This document shows positions 16,940 to 26,471 of a DNA stretch of 64,000 nucleotides, piece by piece. The position numbers were made by a program, and so were the translations under genes. The stretch lies in the NCBI GenBank assembly GCA_900143615.1, contig FREU01000002.1, positions 39,888 through 103,887 of the forward strand, read 5' to 3'. The notes below the pieces were generated by a model, which did not search any database, was not told where the DNA came from, and worked only from the letters and a program-made list of their open reading frames with translations. The DNA is from Rhodobacteraceae bacterium Alg231-30 (GTDB lineage Bacteria; Pseudomonadota; Alphaproteobacteria; Rhodobacterales; Rhodobacteraceae). Every line of letters begins with the position of its first letter. Position 1 is the first letter of the stretch.

Positions 16940-18346
16940 TCACTGTGTCTCGGACTGAGGACCTTCCTCGCTCTTGCCCTTTGAGGCAAAGAACTCGCGG
17001 GTTGCCACAATCACCACAGGGCTCAACAGCGCAACGGCGATCAGGTTCGGAATGGCCATCATCGCATTCAGCGTGTCCGCCAACAGCCAGATAAAGCCAA
17101 GATCAGCGGTCGCACCAAAGTAGATCATCCCGATAAAGATCAGACGATACGGCAACAACGCCCGCGCACCCGCCAGATATCCCACGCATTTTTCACCATA
17201 GTAGGACCAGCCCAGAATGGTGGTGAAGGCGAAAATCGACAGACATATGGCGATGATATAACCGCCGGAAGTGCCCAGAGACATCTCAAAGGCTTTCGAT
17301 GTCAGCGCAGCGCCTGAGAGCACGTCGTCAGGGTTCTGGTTAAACATCGTGATCGAAACATCCAACGCGCCCGAAGCGATAATCGCCAGACCTGTGATCG
17401 AACATACGATGATCGTGTCAATGAATGTGCCCAACATCGCAATCAGACCCTGATTCACTGGACCTTTGGTCGCTGCAGCTGCGTGAGCAATCGGCGCCGA
17501 TCCCAGACCAGCTTCGTTGGAAAACACACCACGCGCCACACCAAAGCGGATCGCCAACCATACAGCCGCACCAGCCGCGCCGCCTTTGGCCGCCCAAGGG
17601 GTAAAGGCATAGGTGAAGACGTCACGCAGCGCATCCCCAATAGCGCCAATGTTCAGCGCCAGAACCACCAGACCCGCAGCCACATAAAGCACCGCCATAA
17701 ATGGCACGAGCTTACCAGCAACCGCCCCAATGCGCGTGATGCCACCCAGAATAACAGCGCCGACCAAAATCATCAGAACAACGCCGGTGATAGACGTGTT
17801 AAAGCCAAAGTTCGCTTCCAGCACCTGCGCCACACCATTGGCCTGTACACCGTTACCGATGCCAAAGGCGGCAAACGCGCCAAAGAAAGAGAACAGCACA
17901 GCCAGCCAGGCAAATTTCGGACCCAGACCGTTCTTGATGTAATACATCGGCCCGCCGACAAAGTTGCCAGCACCGTCACGCTCGCGGTATTTCACCGCCA
18001 GAACCGCTTCGGAATATTTGGTGGCCATACCGACCAAGGCCGTCATCCACATCCAGAACAGCGCACCGGGTCCGCCAAGGAAAACCGCCGTGGCTACACC
18101 GGCGATGTTGCCGGTTCCAATGGTCGCAGACAAAGCCGTCATCAGCGCCTGAAACGGGCTGATCTGACCATCACCTTGGACCTCGCGACCCTTGAACATC
18201 ATCTTGAAGCCCAAGCCGAGTTTGCGGATCGGCATCAGTCGCAGGCTGACTTGCATAAACAGGCCGACGCCCAGAATGAGCACCAGCATCACCGGCCCCC
18301 ACACCACGCCGTTCACGGCATTTACAATCGCGTTTAGTGTCTCCAA
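16940..18346 (-). CDS. Alanine/glycine:cation symporter (AGCS family)
   Basis: Sodium-coupled amino-acid carrier of 468 residues with about 11 membrane helices. The AGCS signature ATIGTGNIAGVATAVFLGGPGALFWMWMTALVGMATKYSEA (about 74-114) is complete, and NEAGLGSAPIAHAAA is present later. The ATG at 18346 is preceded by GAGGAGAA. A leader hairpin lies at 18393-18417. Likely imports D/L-alanine or glycine. No coregulated enzyme is adjacent. Confidence 0.92.
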   Translation of the reverse strand: METLNAIVNAVNGVVWGPVMLVLILGVGLFMQVSLRLMPIRKLGLGFKMMFKGREVQGDGQISPFQALMTALSATIGTGNIAGVATAVFLGGPGALFWMWMTALVGMATKYSEAVLAVKYRERDGAGNFVGGPMYYIKNGLGPKFAWLAVLFSFFGAFAAFGIGNGVQANGVAQVLEANFGFNTSITGVVLMILVGAVILGGITRIGAVAGKLVPFMAVLYVAAGLVVLALNIGAIGDALRDVFTYAFTPWAAKGGAAGAAVWLAIRFGVARGVFSNEAGLGSAPIAHAAAATKGPVNQGLIAMLGTFIDTIIVCSITGLAIIASGALDVSITMFNQNPDDVLSGAALTSKAFEMSLGTSGGYIIAICLSIFAFTTILGWSYYGEKCVGYLAGARALLPYRLIFIGMIYFGATADLGFIWLLADTLNAMMAIPNLIAVALLSPVVIVATREFFASKGKSEEGPQSETQ

Positions 18347-18858
18347 GGGGTTCTCCTCTTTAGCTTTCGCTTTGTATCTCTTTCACTTGCCCGGCTGCGT
18401 TCCAAATTGGGGCAGCCAAACGCGGTACGGAAAAACTACTCCGAAGCACTCGTGACACCTTTACTCAACAGATCTCATTTTCCGAGAGTCGATTAATCAA
18501 GGCATAGGGCGTTAAAAGTGCTTTTCAATGTCGCGGGCCACCTGTCGCTGAAACCGGCGGAAAAGCGCCCTAAATCAACATAAATTGTTAACGCATCGCG
18601 CCTCTGGACAGAAAGTTGCTCATTTTCTGGTCACAGAGCCACAAACCGCTCCCTTCGTGGTGTTGCGCAACGCGCGTTGCGTTAACCAGACCCACGTCAA
18701 AAACGGCACCGTCGCGATACTGATGCGATACCGACGCGTTGCAGACAGTTGTTTTGGGCAAATCCAACACATTAACCGCGATTCGTCGCAGATCGGCACT
18801 GTTCGCTTGGCACAAGAGATCGAAGCCGCTAACACAGCCTTTCAAAGAGGTCATTGAG
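18347..18858. other. Divergent non-coding region between the symporter and argB
   Basis: About 510 bases without a supportable gene. It holds the symporter leader hairpin GGCTGC/GCAGCC enclosing CCAAATTGG (18393-18417) and a perfect 16-bp palindrome at 18666-18681. The short frames on both strands overlap each other and lack ribosome-binding sites. In relatives, as I recall, yidC and engB lie between rnpA and argB; neither is found here. Confidence 0.55.
18666..18681. promoter_or_regulatory. 16-bp perfect palindrome upstream of argB
   Basis: The half-site CGCAACGC is repeated as GCGTTGCG without a spacer, about 180 bases before the argB start. It could be a protein-binding site or a leader hairpin. 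Confidence 0.4.
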
Positions 18859-19722
18859 ATGAAGAAACAAGAGATGCACCGCGACTGGATCGCCACCGCC
18901 CGGACCTTGTCCCAAGCCCTGCCCTATTTGCAGCGCTACGCTGGTGCGATTGTCGTTGTTAAACTGGGCGGCCACGCGATGGGCAGCGACGAGGCGATGG
19001 AAGATTTCGCCCGCGACATGGTGCTGATGCGCCATGTTGGCATCAACCCCGTGGTTGTGCATGGCGGTGGTCCGATGATCAACGCGATGCTGGAAAAGCT
19101 TGAAATTAAATCAGAATTTGTCCACGGCAAACGTGTGACAGACCAAGCCACCGTCGAAGTCGTCGAGATGGTTTTGTCCGGTGTCGTCAACAAACGCATC
19201 GTTCAGGCGATCAACCGTCAGGGCGGCAAGGCTGTGGGTCTGTCAGGCAAAGACGCCAACCTGATGACCTGCGAGCAGACCAATCCATCGCTTGGTTTTG
19301 TCGGCTCTCCATCCAAGATGGACGCCTCTATCCTGCATGAACTTTTTGCCAACGACACAATCCCCGTTGTCGCCCCCTTGGGTGCCGGCGAGAACGGCGA
19401 GACATTCAACGTCAACGGCGACACCGCCGCCGGAGCTGTCGCTGCGGCCCTCAAAGCTGATCGATTGCTCTTGTTGACTGATGTTGAAGGTGTCAAAGAC
19501 GCCGACGGCGACATCATGACCGAGCTAAAAGCCCAACAAATTCGGGACCTTACCATCGATGGCGTGATCGCCGGCGGCATGATCCCGAAGACCGAGACCG
19601 CGCTGGCCGCAATCTCGGGCGGGGTGCGCGCTGTGGTCATTCTGGATGGCCGTGCGCCCAACGCCTGTCTGCTGGAACTGTTCACCGAACACGGAGCAGG
19701 CTCCCTCATCCGCGCGGACTGA
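18859..19722 (+). CDS. argB: Acetylglutamate kinase
   Basis: Phosphorylates N-acetyl-L-glutamate with ATP, the second step of arginine biosynthesis, in the cytosol. The 287 residues show the amino-acid-kinase motifs [10 protein letters not shown] (about 31-40) and VVHGGGPMI (about 63-71), and the C-terminal [17 protein letters not shown] that binds ATP and is conserved in arginine-sensitive members. The ATG at 18859 follows AAAGAGG by 9 bases. It stands alone. Confidence 0.96.
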   Translation: MKKQEMHRDWIATARTLSQALPYLQRYAGAIVVVKLGGHAMGSDEAMEDFARDMVLMRHVGINPVVVHGGGPMINAMLEKLEIKSEFVHGKRVTDQATVEVVEMVLSGVVNKRIVQAINRQGGKAVGLSGKDANLMTCEQTNPSLGFVGSPSKMDASILHELFANDTIPVVAPLGAGENGETFNVNGDTAAGAVAAALKADRLLLLTDVEGVKDADGDIMTELKAQQIRDLTIDGVIAGGMIPKTETALAAISGGVRAVVILDGRAPNACLLELFTEHGAGSLIRAD

Positions 19723-19806
19723 TCCGCTATTTGGAAATTACCCCTCCTCTGAGCTATGCTGGCTGAATGCACTTAAGCAACACGTCCAGTTCAAGAGGAG
19801 GGATTT

Positions 19807-20502
19807 ATGGCGCTGACGTCCGAAAGTTCTCACGTTTCTATACCCTTAGTCTCTCTAGACGACGTGACCTCGGCATCCGTCGCTCAGGGGCTCATCTTGA
19901 TGGGGGCGCTACATCCACGTCGGGTTTACGACTTCGATGATCCCATCGGCACAACCGTCCTTCTCGGCACCGGACCCGGGTTTTGGGAAAAATTCATCAA
20001 TTCCCCCGAGTATCACGACACCCGAAAAGACCCAATTGACCGATGGTCCAAACGTGTCGTGACCCAAATTGCCGCTCCAATCGCGGCCACCTGTAGTTTT
20101 CCCTCCGACGGTCCGCCCTATCCACCGTTCATAGACTGGGCTTTAAAGACTGGTCGCTTTCACCTCAGCCCTATCGGCATGATGGTGCATGACACTGTTG
20201 GATTGATGGTCTCGCTGCGCGGCGCGCTTCACCTTGCCGCAGAGATCGAATTCCCCCAAGTTGCAGCACATTCCCCCTGTGACACCTGCCATGCACCCTG
20301 CGCGACCACCTGTCCTGTCGGCGCACTCGGCGAGAAGTTGCCATATGACGTAGGGGCCTGCCGTATGCGACTGGACACCAGCGCCGGAAAGGACTGTATG
20401 AGCGGCGGGTGCCTCGCCCGACGCGCCTGCCCACTGAGTGCCGGTGCCGACCGCACAGACGCTCAATCTGCCTTACATATGAAAGCGTTCCATCCCTCAT
20501 GA
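19807..20502 (+). CDS. Ferredoxin-like iron-sulfur protein (QueG C-terminal-like)
   Basis: Protein of 231 residues with a C-terminal cysteine-rich region typical of 4Fe-4S ferredoxin domains: SPCDTCHAPCATTCPVGAL (about 155-173) and later Cys residues in GACRMRL, KDCMSGGCLARRACPL. At least ten cysteines could hold two clusters. The N-terminal half (about 1-145) resembles no enzyme I recognise. A strong AAGAGGAGGG sits 4-13 bases before the ATG. The stop overlaps the sixA-like start by 4 bases. An electron-transfer or reductase role is inferred. Confidence 0.82.
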   Translation: MALTSESSHVSIPLVSLDDVTSASVAQGLILMGALHPRRVYDFDDPIGTTVLLGTGPGFWEKFINSPEYHDTRKDPIDRWSKRVVTQIAAPIAATCSFPSDGPPYPPFIDWALKTGRFHLSPIGMMVHDTVGLMVSLRGALHLAAEIEFPQVAAHSPCDTCHAPCATTCPVGALGEKLPYDVGACRMRLDTSAGKDCMSGGCLARRACPLSAGADRTDAQSALHMKAFHPS

Positions 20503-21008
20503 GCCTCACCCTCATCCTAATGCGCCACGCGAAATCCAGCTGGGACAATCCCCTCAATCTGGACCATGATCGCCCTCTCAACAAACGTGGCCGCAGCGCC
20601 GCCCGCGCGCTGGGACAATGGCTGGAAAACAAAGGGCTTTTGCCCGACGAAGTGCTCAGCTCGACCGCCGTGCGCACTCATGAAACATGGACCCGCCTTG
20701 GGCTGACTGCGCCGGAAGTTCGTTTTGAACGCAGCCTCTATCACGCCCCTGCAGAACGCATGATTCCCCTGTTGCACCGTGCCACCGGCAAAACCGTTCT
20801 GATGCTCGGCCACTATCCCGGCATTGCAGACCTGGCCCACCGCCTCGCCACCGCTCCTGTGCGCCATACACGTTTTCACGACTATCCGACTTGCGCCACA
20901 ACCGTACTCACGTTCTCCGATACACGTTGGGAACATGTACGCTTTAAAACCGGCACAATTTCTGAGTTTGTCACCCCAAGCGATCTGCTTGAGACGGTTG
21001 ACGCATAA
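20499..21008 (+). CDS. SixA-like histidine phosphatase
   Basis: Histidine phosphatase superfamily (phosphoglycerate-mutase fold), 169 residues, cytosolic. The catalytic RHA motif LILMRHAKSSWDN is at about 5-17, with Arg9 and His10; the second His lies in VLMLGHYPGIADLAHRL. E. coli SixA dephosphorylates phosphohistidine on signalling or PTS proteins, but the substrate here is unknown. The ATG at 20499 overlaps the previous stop (ATGA), so translation is coupled. Confidence 0.9.
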   Translation: MSLTLILMRHAKSSWDNPLNLDHDRPLNKRGRSAARALGQWLENKGLLPDEVLSSTAVRTHETWTRLGLTAPEVRFERSLYHAPAERMIPLLHRATGKTVLMLGHYPGIADLAHRLATAPVRHTRFHDYPTCATTVLTFSDTRWEHVRFKTGTISEFVTPSDLLETVDA

Positions 21009-21097
21009 GCCACTCTTTTGTGAAGCGCTCCACGTTGTCTAACCCCGCCCATTAGGATAGCGTCTCCCGCTGTAAATACTGCTTTGGAGCGCCTTTA

Positions 21098-21547
21098 ATG
21101 CATCGTCGAGACCTACTGCTCGCAGGCCTAATTCTGCCTTTTTCAACTCTGCCTGCTTTTGCTCAGGATCCTGTCATTCAAGTCGTAAAGTCAGCGACTT
21201 GCGGGTGTTGCGGCGCTTGGGAAGACCACATGCGAGCAAATGGATTTTCGGTGGACAGTCAGACCGTGGACGACGACGTGCTGCACTCAATCAAGGGCCG
21301 TCTTGGCATCACCACAGACACGGCCTCCTGCCACACGGCAATGATCGAAGGATATGTCGTCGAAGGCCATGTGCCCGCCGAAGACGTCCGCAAGCTGTTG
21401 GCAGAGCGTCCCGAGGCCTTAGGACTAAGCGTTCCGGGGATGCCGATTGGGTCACCAGGAATGGAAATGGGGGATGAGGTCGAACCTTACGACACGCTCT
21501 TAATTGCGCCGGACCGCAGCACTACAGTCTTTGTAAGCCATTCATAA
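21098..21547 (+). CDS. DUF411 periplasmic metal-binding protein
   Basis: Secreted protein of 149 residues with a signal peptide (about 1-22, ending PAFAQ). The DUF411 core shows VVKSATCGCCGAWEDHMRANGF (about 29-50), the CHTA Cys-His pair (SCHTAMIEGYVVEGHVPA), and the Met-rich loop VPGMPIGSPGMEMG. The Cys, His and Met pattern suits copper binding, and family members often sit near copper-handling genes. No such neighbour exists here apart from the ferredoxin-like gene. A terminator follows. Confidence 0.88.
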   Translation: MHRRDLLLAGLILPFSTLPAFAQDPVIQVVKSATCGCCGAWEDHMRANGFSVDSQTVDDDVLHSIKGRLGITTDTASCHTAMIEGYVVEGHVPAEDVRKLLAERPEALGLSVPGMPIGSPGMEMGDEVEPYDTLLIAPDRSTTVFVSHS

Positions 21548-21549
21548 CA

Positions 21550-21575
21550 AAAGGCCGGGCAATCGCCCGGCCTTT
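21550..21575. terminator. Bidirectional intrinsic terminator
   Basis: An 11-bp perfect stem (AAAGGCCGGGC / GCCCGGCCTTT) with loop AATC, between the convergent DUF411 and bztD genes. Confidence 0.9.
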
Positions 21576-21596
21576 CTCGTTGATTGGGCTGGGGCG

Positions 21597-22388
21597 TTAG
21601 TGGCCCAGAATTTGGCTGAGGAACAACTTGGTCCGCTCGCTCTGAGGGTTGTTAAAGAACTCCTCAGGCTCGTTCTGTTCCACGATCTGACCGGCATCCA
21701 TAAAGATCACGCGGTTGGCCACCTGACGCGCAAAACCCATCTCGTGGGTCACGCACAACATGGTCATGCCTTCTTCAGCCAGCTCGATCATAGTGTCGAG
21801 CACCTCTTTGATCATCTCGGGATCAAGCGCTGAGGTTGGTTCGTCAAACAACATGATCCGCGGCTTCATGCACAAGCTTCGCGCAATCGCTACACGCTGC
21901 TGCTGACCACCGGACAACTGACCGGGATATTTGTCAGCCTGCTCAGGGATTTTCACCTTTTCAAGGAAGTGCATCGCGGTTTCTTCGGCTTCTTTTCTGG
22001 GTGTCTTGCGAACCCAAATCGGTGCCAACGTGCAGTTTTCCAGAATAGTCAGGTGCGGGAACAGGTTGAAGTGCTGAAAGCACATGCCAACCTCAGAGCG
22101 GATCTTGTCGATGTTTTTGAGGTCCGAGGTCAACTCGATCCCATCGACAACAATCTTGCCCTGCTGATGCTCTTCCAAAGCGTTCAGACACCGGATCAGC
22201 GTTGATTTACCCGAGCCCGAAGGCCCCGCAATCACGATCCGCTCCCCCTGATTAACCGTCAGGTTGATGTCGCGCAGCACATGAAAGGTGCCGTACCACT
22301 TGTTCATATTGTTGATTTCAATCGCGACCTCATCAGAGACCTGCATTTTGGAGCGATCAATTTCACGATCTGTTTTAAGTTCAGACAT
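21597..22388 (-). CDS. bztD: General L-amino acid ABC transporter ATPase, BztD/AapP
   Basis: ATP-hydrolysing subunit of a polar-amino-acid importer, 263 residues, on the inner face of the membrane. Walker [10 protein letters not shown] (about 55-63), signature LSGGQQQR, Walker B IMLFDEP and switch CVTHEM are all intact. The gene order bztA-B-C-D matches the glutamate/glutamine/aspartate/asparagine system of Rhodobacter capsulatus and the aap system of rhizobia. Twelve bases separate it from bztC. Confidence 0.94.
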   Translation of the reverse strand: MSELKTDREIDRSKMQVSDEVAIEINNMNKWYGTFHVLRDINLTVNQGERIVIAGPSGSGKSTLIRCLNALEEHQQGKIVVDGIELTSDLKNIDKIRSEVGMCFQHFNLFPHLTILENCTLAPIWVRKTPRKEAEETAMHFLEKVKIPEQADKYPGQLSGGQQQRVAIARSLCMKPRIMLFDEPTSALDPEMIKEVLDTMIELAEEGMTMLCVTHEMGFARQVANRVIFMDAGQIVEQNEPEEFFNNPQSERTKLFLSQILGH

Positions 22389-22400
22389 CTGCAGAACTCC

Positions 22401-23888
22401 TTACTTGTGGCCAGTCTGAAGCTTACGCTCCAGATACATGGAATAACGTGACATCGAGAAACAGAAGACAAAGAACAGCAAGGCGATAAAGCCATAGAGT
22501 TCCCAGACAACCCCGTTCCAGTTGGCATCCGCGCGGATCGCGTTGGACAATCCCAATGGATCCAGCAGACCAATGATCGACACCAGCGTGGTGTCTTTGA
22601 AGACGCCGATGAATGTGCTCACAATGCCCGGGATCGAAATCTTCAGAGCCTGCGGCATGATCACCAAACGCTGTGCCTGCCAATAGTTCAGACCCAGAGA
22701 ATCCGCGCCTTCGTATTGTCCTGTCGGAAGGGCTGCGAGGCCGCCCCGAACCACCTCAGCCATATAGGCCGCGGCAAACAGGGTCACCATGATCAGCACT
22801 CGAAGGATGATATCAAAGTTCGTGCCCGGAGGCATAAAGACGTTCAGCAAAGTCGACGCCACAAACAGCAACGTGATCAACGGAACACCCCGAATGAACT
22901 CGATAAAGCCCACGCACAACGCCTTGACGATCATCAGGTCAGACTGCCGACCCAGCGCCAGCACGATGCCCAAAGGCAACGAGCCCACAATGGCCACAAC
23001 GCCGATGGTGATTGACAGCATAAAGCCACCAAACTTACGGCTTTGAACCGCTTCAATCGACAAAGGCAGGATGCTCTCGGCAATCGATGCAAAACCACCC
23101 ACAAGGAACAGCCACCAAACCGCGGCCGCGACGACGCCACCGATCAGGCCAACAAGGCCACCGATGCTTCTTGCCAGAACAGTGTAGGCGACATAGCCCA
23201 ACACAAACCCGAGCGCCGCACCAATAGGCAACCAGAATGACCCGCCCCAAAGAAGCCAAGGGAAGATAAACGGAAAGGCTGCTGTGAACATCAGCGGATT
23301 AGGAAGACGCTTTGCGCCCGCCGCCAGTTGCTCTGCACGATCGGTCTTGTTTACCGACACCAGCGTATACGCCAGATAGAGCGCACCCAGACCGCTCACG
23401 ATCATCAAAATCCAAGCCATGATGCCGCTAAATGCCAACGTCGCCAAGAAGACAACCAATGCCAGCAGGAACCAGTTCATACGGCGCGAGATCATGTTGA
23501 ACAGCACCGGAATCACCGCGACAAACAGCAATGCAAAGGTCAGGATCGGACGCCAGTACAGCTCTTTCGGGTAGAACCCGAACATCAGCTGAATCCAACG
23601 TTCCCGAATAACCCCCCAGCATGCGCCGGCAAAATGACCTTCCTTGCCCTGCGCATGCAGGATTTCACGACATTCGTTAAGCGACCCTGCATTCCACGTC
23701 GGTGAGAACACCCATGGCAGGAAGAACGACAACACTGCGTAGACCGCGTAAAGCGACAACAGCGTCATGATTGAGTTTACAACACCTGAGAACAGGTTGG
23801 CACGACACCAGCCGATGATCCCCACCGCCGAAGCCGGAGGTGCCTGTTCAGGCAGCATCTCTGTGCGGACAAATCCAATATCAGACAT
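22401..23888 (-). CDS. bztC: General L-amino acid ABC transporter permease, BztC/AapM
   Basis: Inner-membrane subunit of 495 residues, unusually long because Bzt/Aap permeases carry a membrane-spanning N-terminal extension before the HisM-like core. Several hydrophobic segments (about 30-235) precede the core GGFMLSITIGVVAIVGSLPLGIVLALGR. The EAA-type loop GADSLGLNYWQAQRLVIMPQALKISIPG (about 399-426) contacts the ATPase. One base separates it from bztB. It pairs with BztB as a heterodimer. Confidence 0.94.
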   Translation of the reverse strand: MSDIGFVRTEMLPEQAPPASAVGIIGWCRANLFSGVVNSIMTLLSLYAVYAVLSFFLPWVFSPTWNAGSLNECREILHAQGKEGHFAGACWGVIRERWIQLMFGFYPKELYWRPILTFALLFVAVIPVLFNMISRRMNWFLLALVVFLATLAFSGIMAWILMIVSGLGALYLAYTLVSVNKTDRAEQLAAGAKRLPNPLMFTAAFPFIFPWLLWGGSFWLPIGAALGFVLGYVAYTVLARSIGGLVGLIGGVVAAAVWWLFLVGGFASIAESILPLSIEAVQSRKFGGFMLSITIGVVAIVGSLPLGIVLALGRQSDLMIVKALCVGFIEFIRGVPLITLLFVASTLLNVFMPPGTNFDIILRVLIMVTLFAAAYMAEVVRGGLAALPTGQYEGADSLGLNYWQAQRLVIMPQALKISIPGIVSTFIGVFKDTTLVSIIGLLDPLGLSNAIRADANWNGVVWELYGFIALLFFVFCFSMSRYSMYLERKLQTGHK

Positions 23889-23889
23889 A

Positions 23890-25125
23890 TCAGCGCTCCT
23901 TCAGCTTAACGGATTCATTGTACCAGTTCATCACTGCTGAAATGCTCAGCGAAATGATCAGGTAGCAGAGCATCAACAGCAACAGCGTCTCAAGCTCACG
24001 TCCGGTTTGGTTAAGAGTAATCCCACCCAAAGTGCCGGTGATGTCCATGTAGCCCACAGCAATCGCCAGCGACGAGTTTTTCGTCAGGTTGAGATAGTTT
24101 GAAATAAGCGGAGGAATGATCACCCGCAGCGCCTGAGGCAACACAACAAGGCTCATGATCCGGTTAGACCGCAATCCCAGAGCCGCTGCAGCTTCAGTCT
24201 GACCATGACTAATCGCCATAATCCCCGCGCGCACGATCTCCGCGATAAAGGCCGCCGTATACAGCGACAATGCCAACCAGAGCGCAATCAACGAGTTGCG
24301 CATGTGGGTGCCACCCTTAAAGTTAAAGCCCTTCAGCTCGGGGTAGCCAAGGTAGAAGCCCAAAGCGAACAAAACAGCCACGGTCGGCACAACAATCAGG
24401 CCAAGGCGGATATGCCAGGTTGTAGGACGGTCGCCTGTGGCTTCCTGCGTTTTATCTGCGCGCAGTTTCACTTTGCGAGCCGCATAAATGCCACCAAACA
24501 ACACAGCCAGAATCACCAGAAGATCAATGCTGACATCAAAGGCACCGAACACCGAAAAGTCACCTAATCCGCGTGCAAAAAGCGGCTCGGGGACGTAGAT
24601 GCCTCGGTTGGTAAAGACCACGCTTCCCGTTTCAACACCTTTGAACACACGCGGTGCCGGAAGGGTCTCAATCAAGATCGCCATCGTAAACACGATCCAA
24701 AGAAGCACTGGTACGTTGCGGAAGAACTCCACATAGACGGACATCAGCTGAGCGATCAGCCAATTTTTAGACAGGCGCAGAACTCCGATAATCACGCCCA
24801 AAATCGTAGCTGCAATACACCCCATGAACGCCACCAAGAGCGTGTTCAGAAGGCCAACAAAGGCGGCCCGCAGGTGTGTGCTTTGCGAAGTATACTCGAT
24901 AAGACGTTGGTTGATGTCATAGCCCGCAGGCTCCATCAAAAATCCAAAGCTAGGTTCTTTGCCCAAATCCGCAAGGTTCTGTGCAGTGTTTGAAATGATC
25001 ATGCCAATCAGCAGCATGAACCCAATTAGTGCGACGATCTGAATTGTCATCGAACGATACCGGGTGTCGTAAATCAGCATAGACAGCTGGAACGACTCCT
25101 TCGGAGGGTCGGTCAAAGTGGTCAT
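23890..25125 (-). CDS. bztB: General L-amino acid ABC transporter permease, BztB/AapQ
   Basis: Partner permease of 411 residues. An N-terminal membrane segment (about 28-48) and an internal periplasmic insertion precede the HisM-like core. The EAA loop is EAAAALGLRSNRIMSLVVLPQALRVIIPPLISNYLNL (about 312-348), a textbook polar-amino-acid permease motif. The gene follows bztA across a 127-base gap that holds a strong stem-loop, the usual way of making binding protein in excess. Confidence 0.94.
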   Translation of the reverse strand: MTTLTDPPKESFQLSMLIYDTRYRSMTIQIVALIGFMLLIGMIISNTAQNLADLGKEPSFGFLMEPAGYDINQRLIEYTSQSTHLRAAFVGLLNTLLVAFMGCIAATILGVIIGVLRLSKNWLIAQLMSVYVEFFRNVPVLLWIVFTMAILIETLPAPRVFKGVETGSVVFTNRGIYVPEPLFARGLGDFSVFGAFDVSIDLLVILAVLFGGIYAARKVKLRADKTQEATGDRPTTWHIRLGLIVVPTVAVLFALGFYLGYPELKGFNFKGGTHMRNSLIALWLALSLYTAAFIAEIVRAGIMAISHGQTEAAAALGLRSNRIMSLVVLPQALRVIIPPLISNYLNLTKNSSLAIAVGYMDITGTLGGITLNQTGRELETLLLLMLCYLIISLSISAVMNWYNESVKLKER

Positions 25126-25216
25126 ATGGGATCTTCCCCGTTGCTCGGCCGTTTTTCTATTTGGCGTCTTTGCGCCGTGGCCGATTATTGGTGTGACATG
25201 TCACAGGATGTGGAAA

Positions 25217-25238
25217 GGGCGCGAGATACCTCGCGCCC
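25217..25238 (-). promoter_or_regulatory. Intercistronic stem-loop after bztA
   Basis: A 9-bp perfect GC-rich stem (GGGCGCGAG / CTCGCGCCC) with loop ATAC, 14 bases after the bztA stop. It lacks a U-tract on the minus strand, so it probably stabilises bztA mRNA or partly attenuates bztBCD. Confidence 0.7.
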
Positions 25239-25252
25239 CTCCAGTAGTGTAA

Positions 25253-26269
25253 TTAACGGAAAGGAGGCGAATAGATCAGGCCGCCATCAGTCCACTGTGC
25301 GTTCAGACCACGCGCCAGACCGATTGGAGTGCTCTCACCGATGTTGCCTTCAAACAGCTCACCGTAGTTGCCGCCAGCCATAATGGCGTTTTTGGCCCAA
25401 CCAGCGTCCAGACCCAGCATTTCGCCGAGGTTGCCTTCGGTGCCCAACAGGCGGTTCACTTCTGGGTTGTTTGTGCCAGCAGCCATCTCAGCGATGTTTG
25501 CAGATGTCACACCCAGCTCTTCAGCTGTAACCAGAGCGTTAAGCGACCAGCGCACGACATCGCCCCACTCGTTGTCGCCGTGACGGACCAGCGGACCGAG
25601 TGGCTCTTTCGAGATGATTTCCGGCAGCAGAACGTGACCAGCTGGATCTTCGAATGTGGCGCGTGTCGCGGCCAGACCAGAAGCATCCGTGGTGTAAACG
25701 TCACAAGCACCAGCCAGATACTGCTGCTGTGCTTCTGCGTTGGTTTCGATTGGCACTGGCTCATAGCTGATGTTGTTTGAACGGAAGAAGTCCGCCAAGT
25801 TCAGCTCGGTTGTTGTACCGGTTTGGATACATACAGTAGCGCCGTCCAGTTCTTTGGCCGAGCTCACGCCCAGATCCTTAGGAACCATAAAGCCCTGACC
25901 ATCATAGTAGTTCACGCCAACGAAAGTGAACTTCAGGTCCACGTCGCGCGAGAAGGTCCATGTGGTGTTACGTGCCAGCATGTCGATTTCGCCAGATGCC
26001 AGCGCTGTAAAGCGTGTCTTACCAGTGGTTGGAACGAATTCCACAGCACTTGGATCACCCAAAACAGCAGCAGCAACCGCGCGGCAGACACCAACGTCGA
26101 ATCCCATCCATTCGCCGTTTGCGTCCGGCGCAGCAAAGCCGACCAGACCAGTGGTTACGCCGCAGTTCAGCTTGCCACGTGCTTTCACGTCATCAAGCGT
26201 GCCAGCAGCAGCAGCGCCAGCTGCGAAGCCAGCAACCGTCAGCGCACCAAAAATTACGGATTTTTTCAT
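25253..26269 (-). CDS. bztA: General L-amino acid ABC transporter substrate-binding protein, BztA/AapJ
   Basis: Periplasmic receptor of 338 residues. The signal peptide MKKSVIFGALTVAGFAAGAAA is followed by the SBP_bac_3 core: LDDVKARGKLNCGVTTGLVGFAAPDANGEWMGFDVGVCRAVAAAVLGD, whose Gly-Phe-Asp-Val-Asp-like motif is typical of amino-acid binders. The ATG at 26269 was chosen because GGAAGAGG precedes it and the signal peptide begins there; an in-frame start at 26296 would add nine polar residues. Confidence 0.95.
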   Translation of the reverse strand: MKKSVIFGALTVAGFAAGAAAAGTLDDVKARGKLNCGVTTGLVGFAAPDANGEWMGFDVGVCRAVAAAVLGDPSAVEFVPTTGKTRFTALASGEIDMLARNTTWTFSRDVDLKFTFVGVNYYDGQGFMVPKDLGVSSAKELDGATVCIQTGTTTELNLADFFRSNNISYEPVPIETNAEAQQQYLAGACDVYTTDASGLAATRATFEDPAGHVLLPEIISKEPLGPLVRHGDNEWGDVVRWSLNALVTAEELGVTSANIAEMAAGTNNPEVNRLLGTEGNLGEMLGLDAGWAKNAIMAGGNYGELFEGNIGESTPIGLARGLNAQWTDGGLIYSPPFR

Positions 26270-26419
26270 TTTTACCTCTTCCTGATTACCCGCCATTTGT
26301 TGGCGGTTTTTTCGACCACTCCCGGCCGTAGAAGATAATGATGAAGAGTGACCCCATCACATCTGCCTCTAGTTTGGGCGCAATCATCGCAAAAGGTCAA
26401 GAGGTGCATCACGCAATAT

Positions 26420-26452
26420 GATGGGCGCTCCCGCTTTGCGGGAAAACCCATC
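26420..26452 (-). promoter_or_regulatory. Composite hairpin between the ATP12 gene and bztA
   Basis: An outer stem GATGGG/CCCATC encloses an inner hairpin TCCCGC-AAA-GCGGGA (minus strand). It sits 20 bases after the ATP12-family stop and about 150 bases before bztA. It may terminate the upstream operon or form part of the bztA leader; no long U-tract is present. Confidence 0.5.
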
Positions 26453-26471
26453 AAGTGTCAGACAACTATAA

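Noticed and set aside
18347..18660. Glycine riboswitch before the alanine/glycine symporter
   Set aside because: No glycine-aptamer core could be recognised; only one simple hairpin is present.
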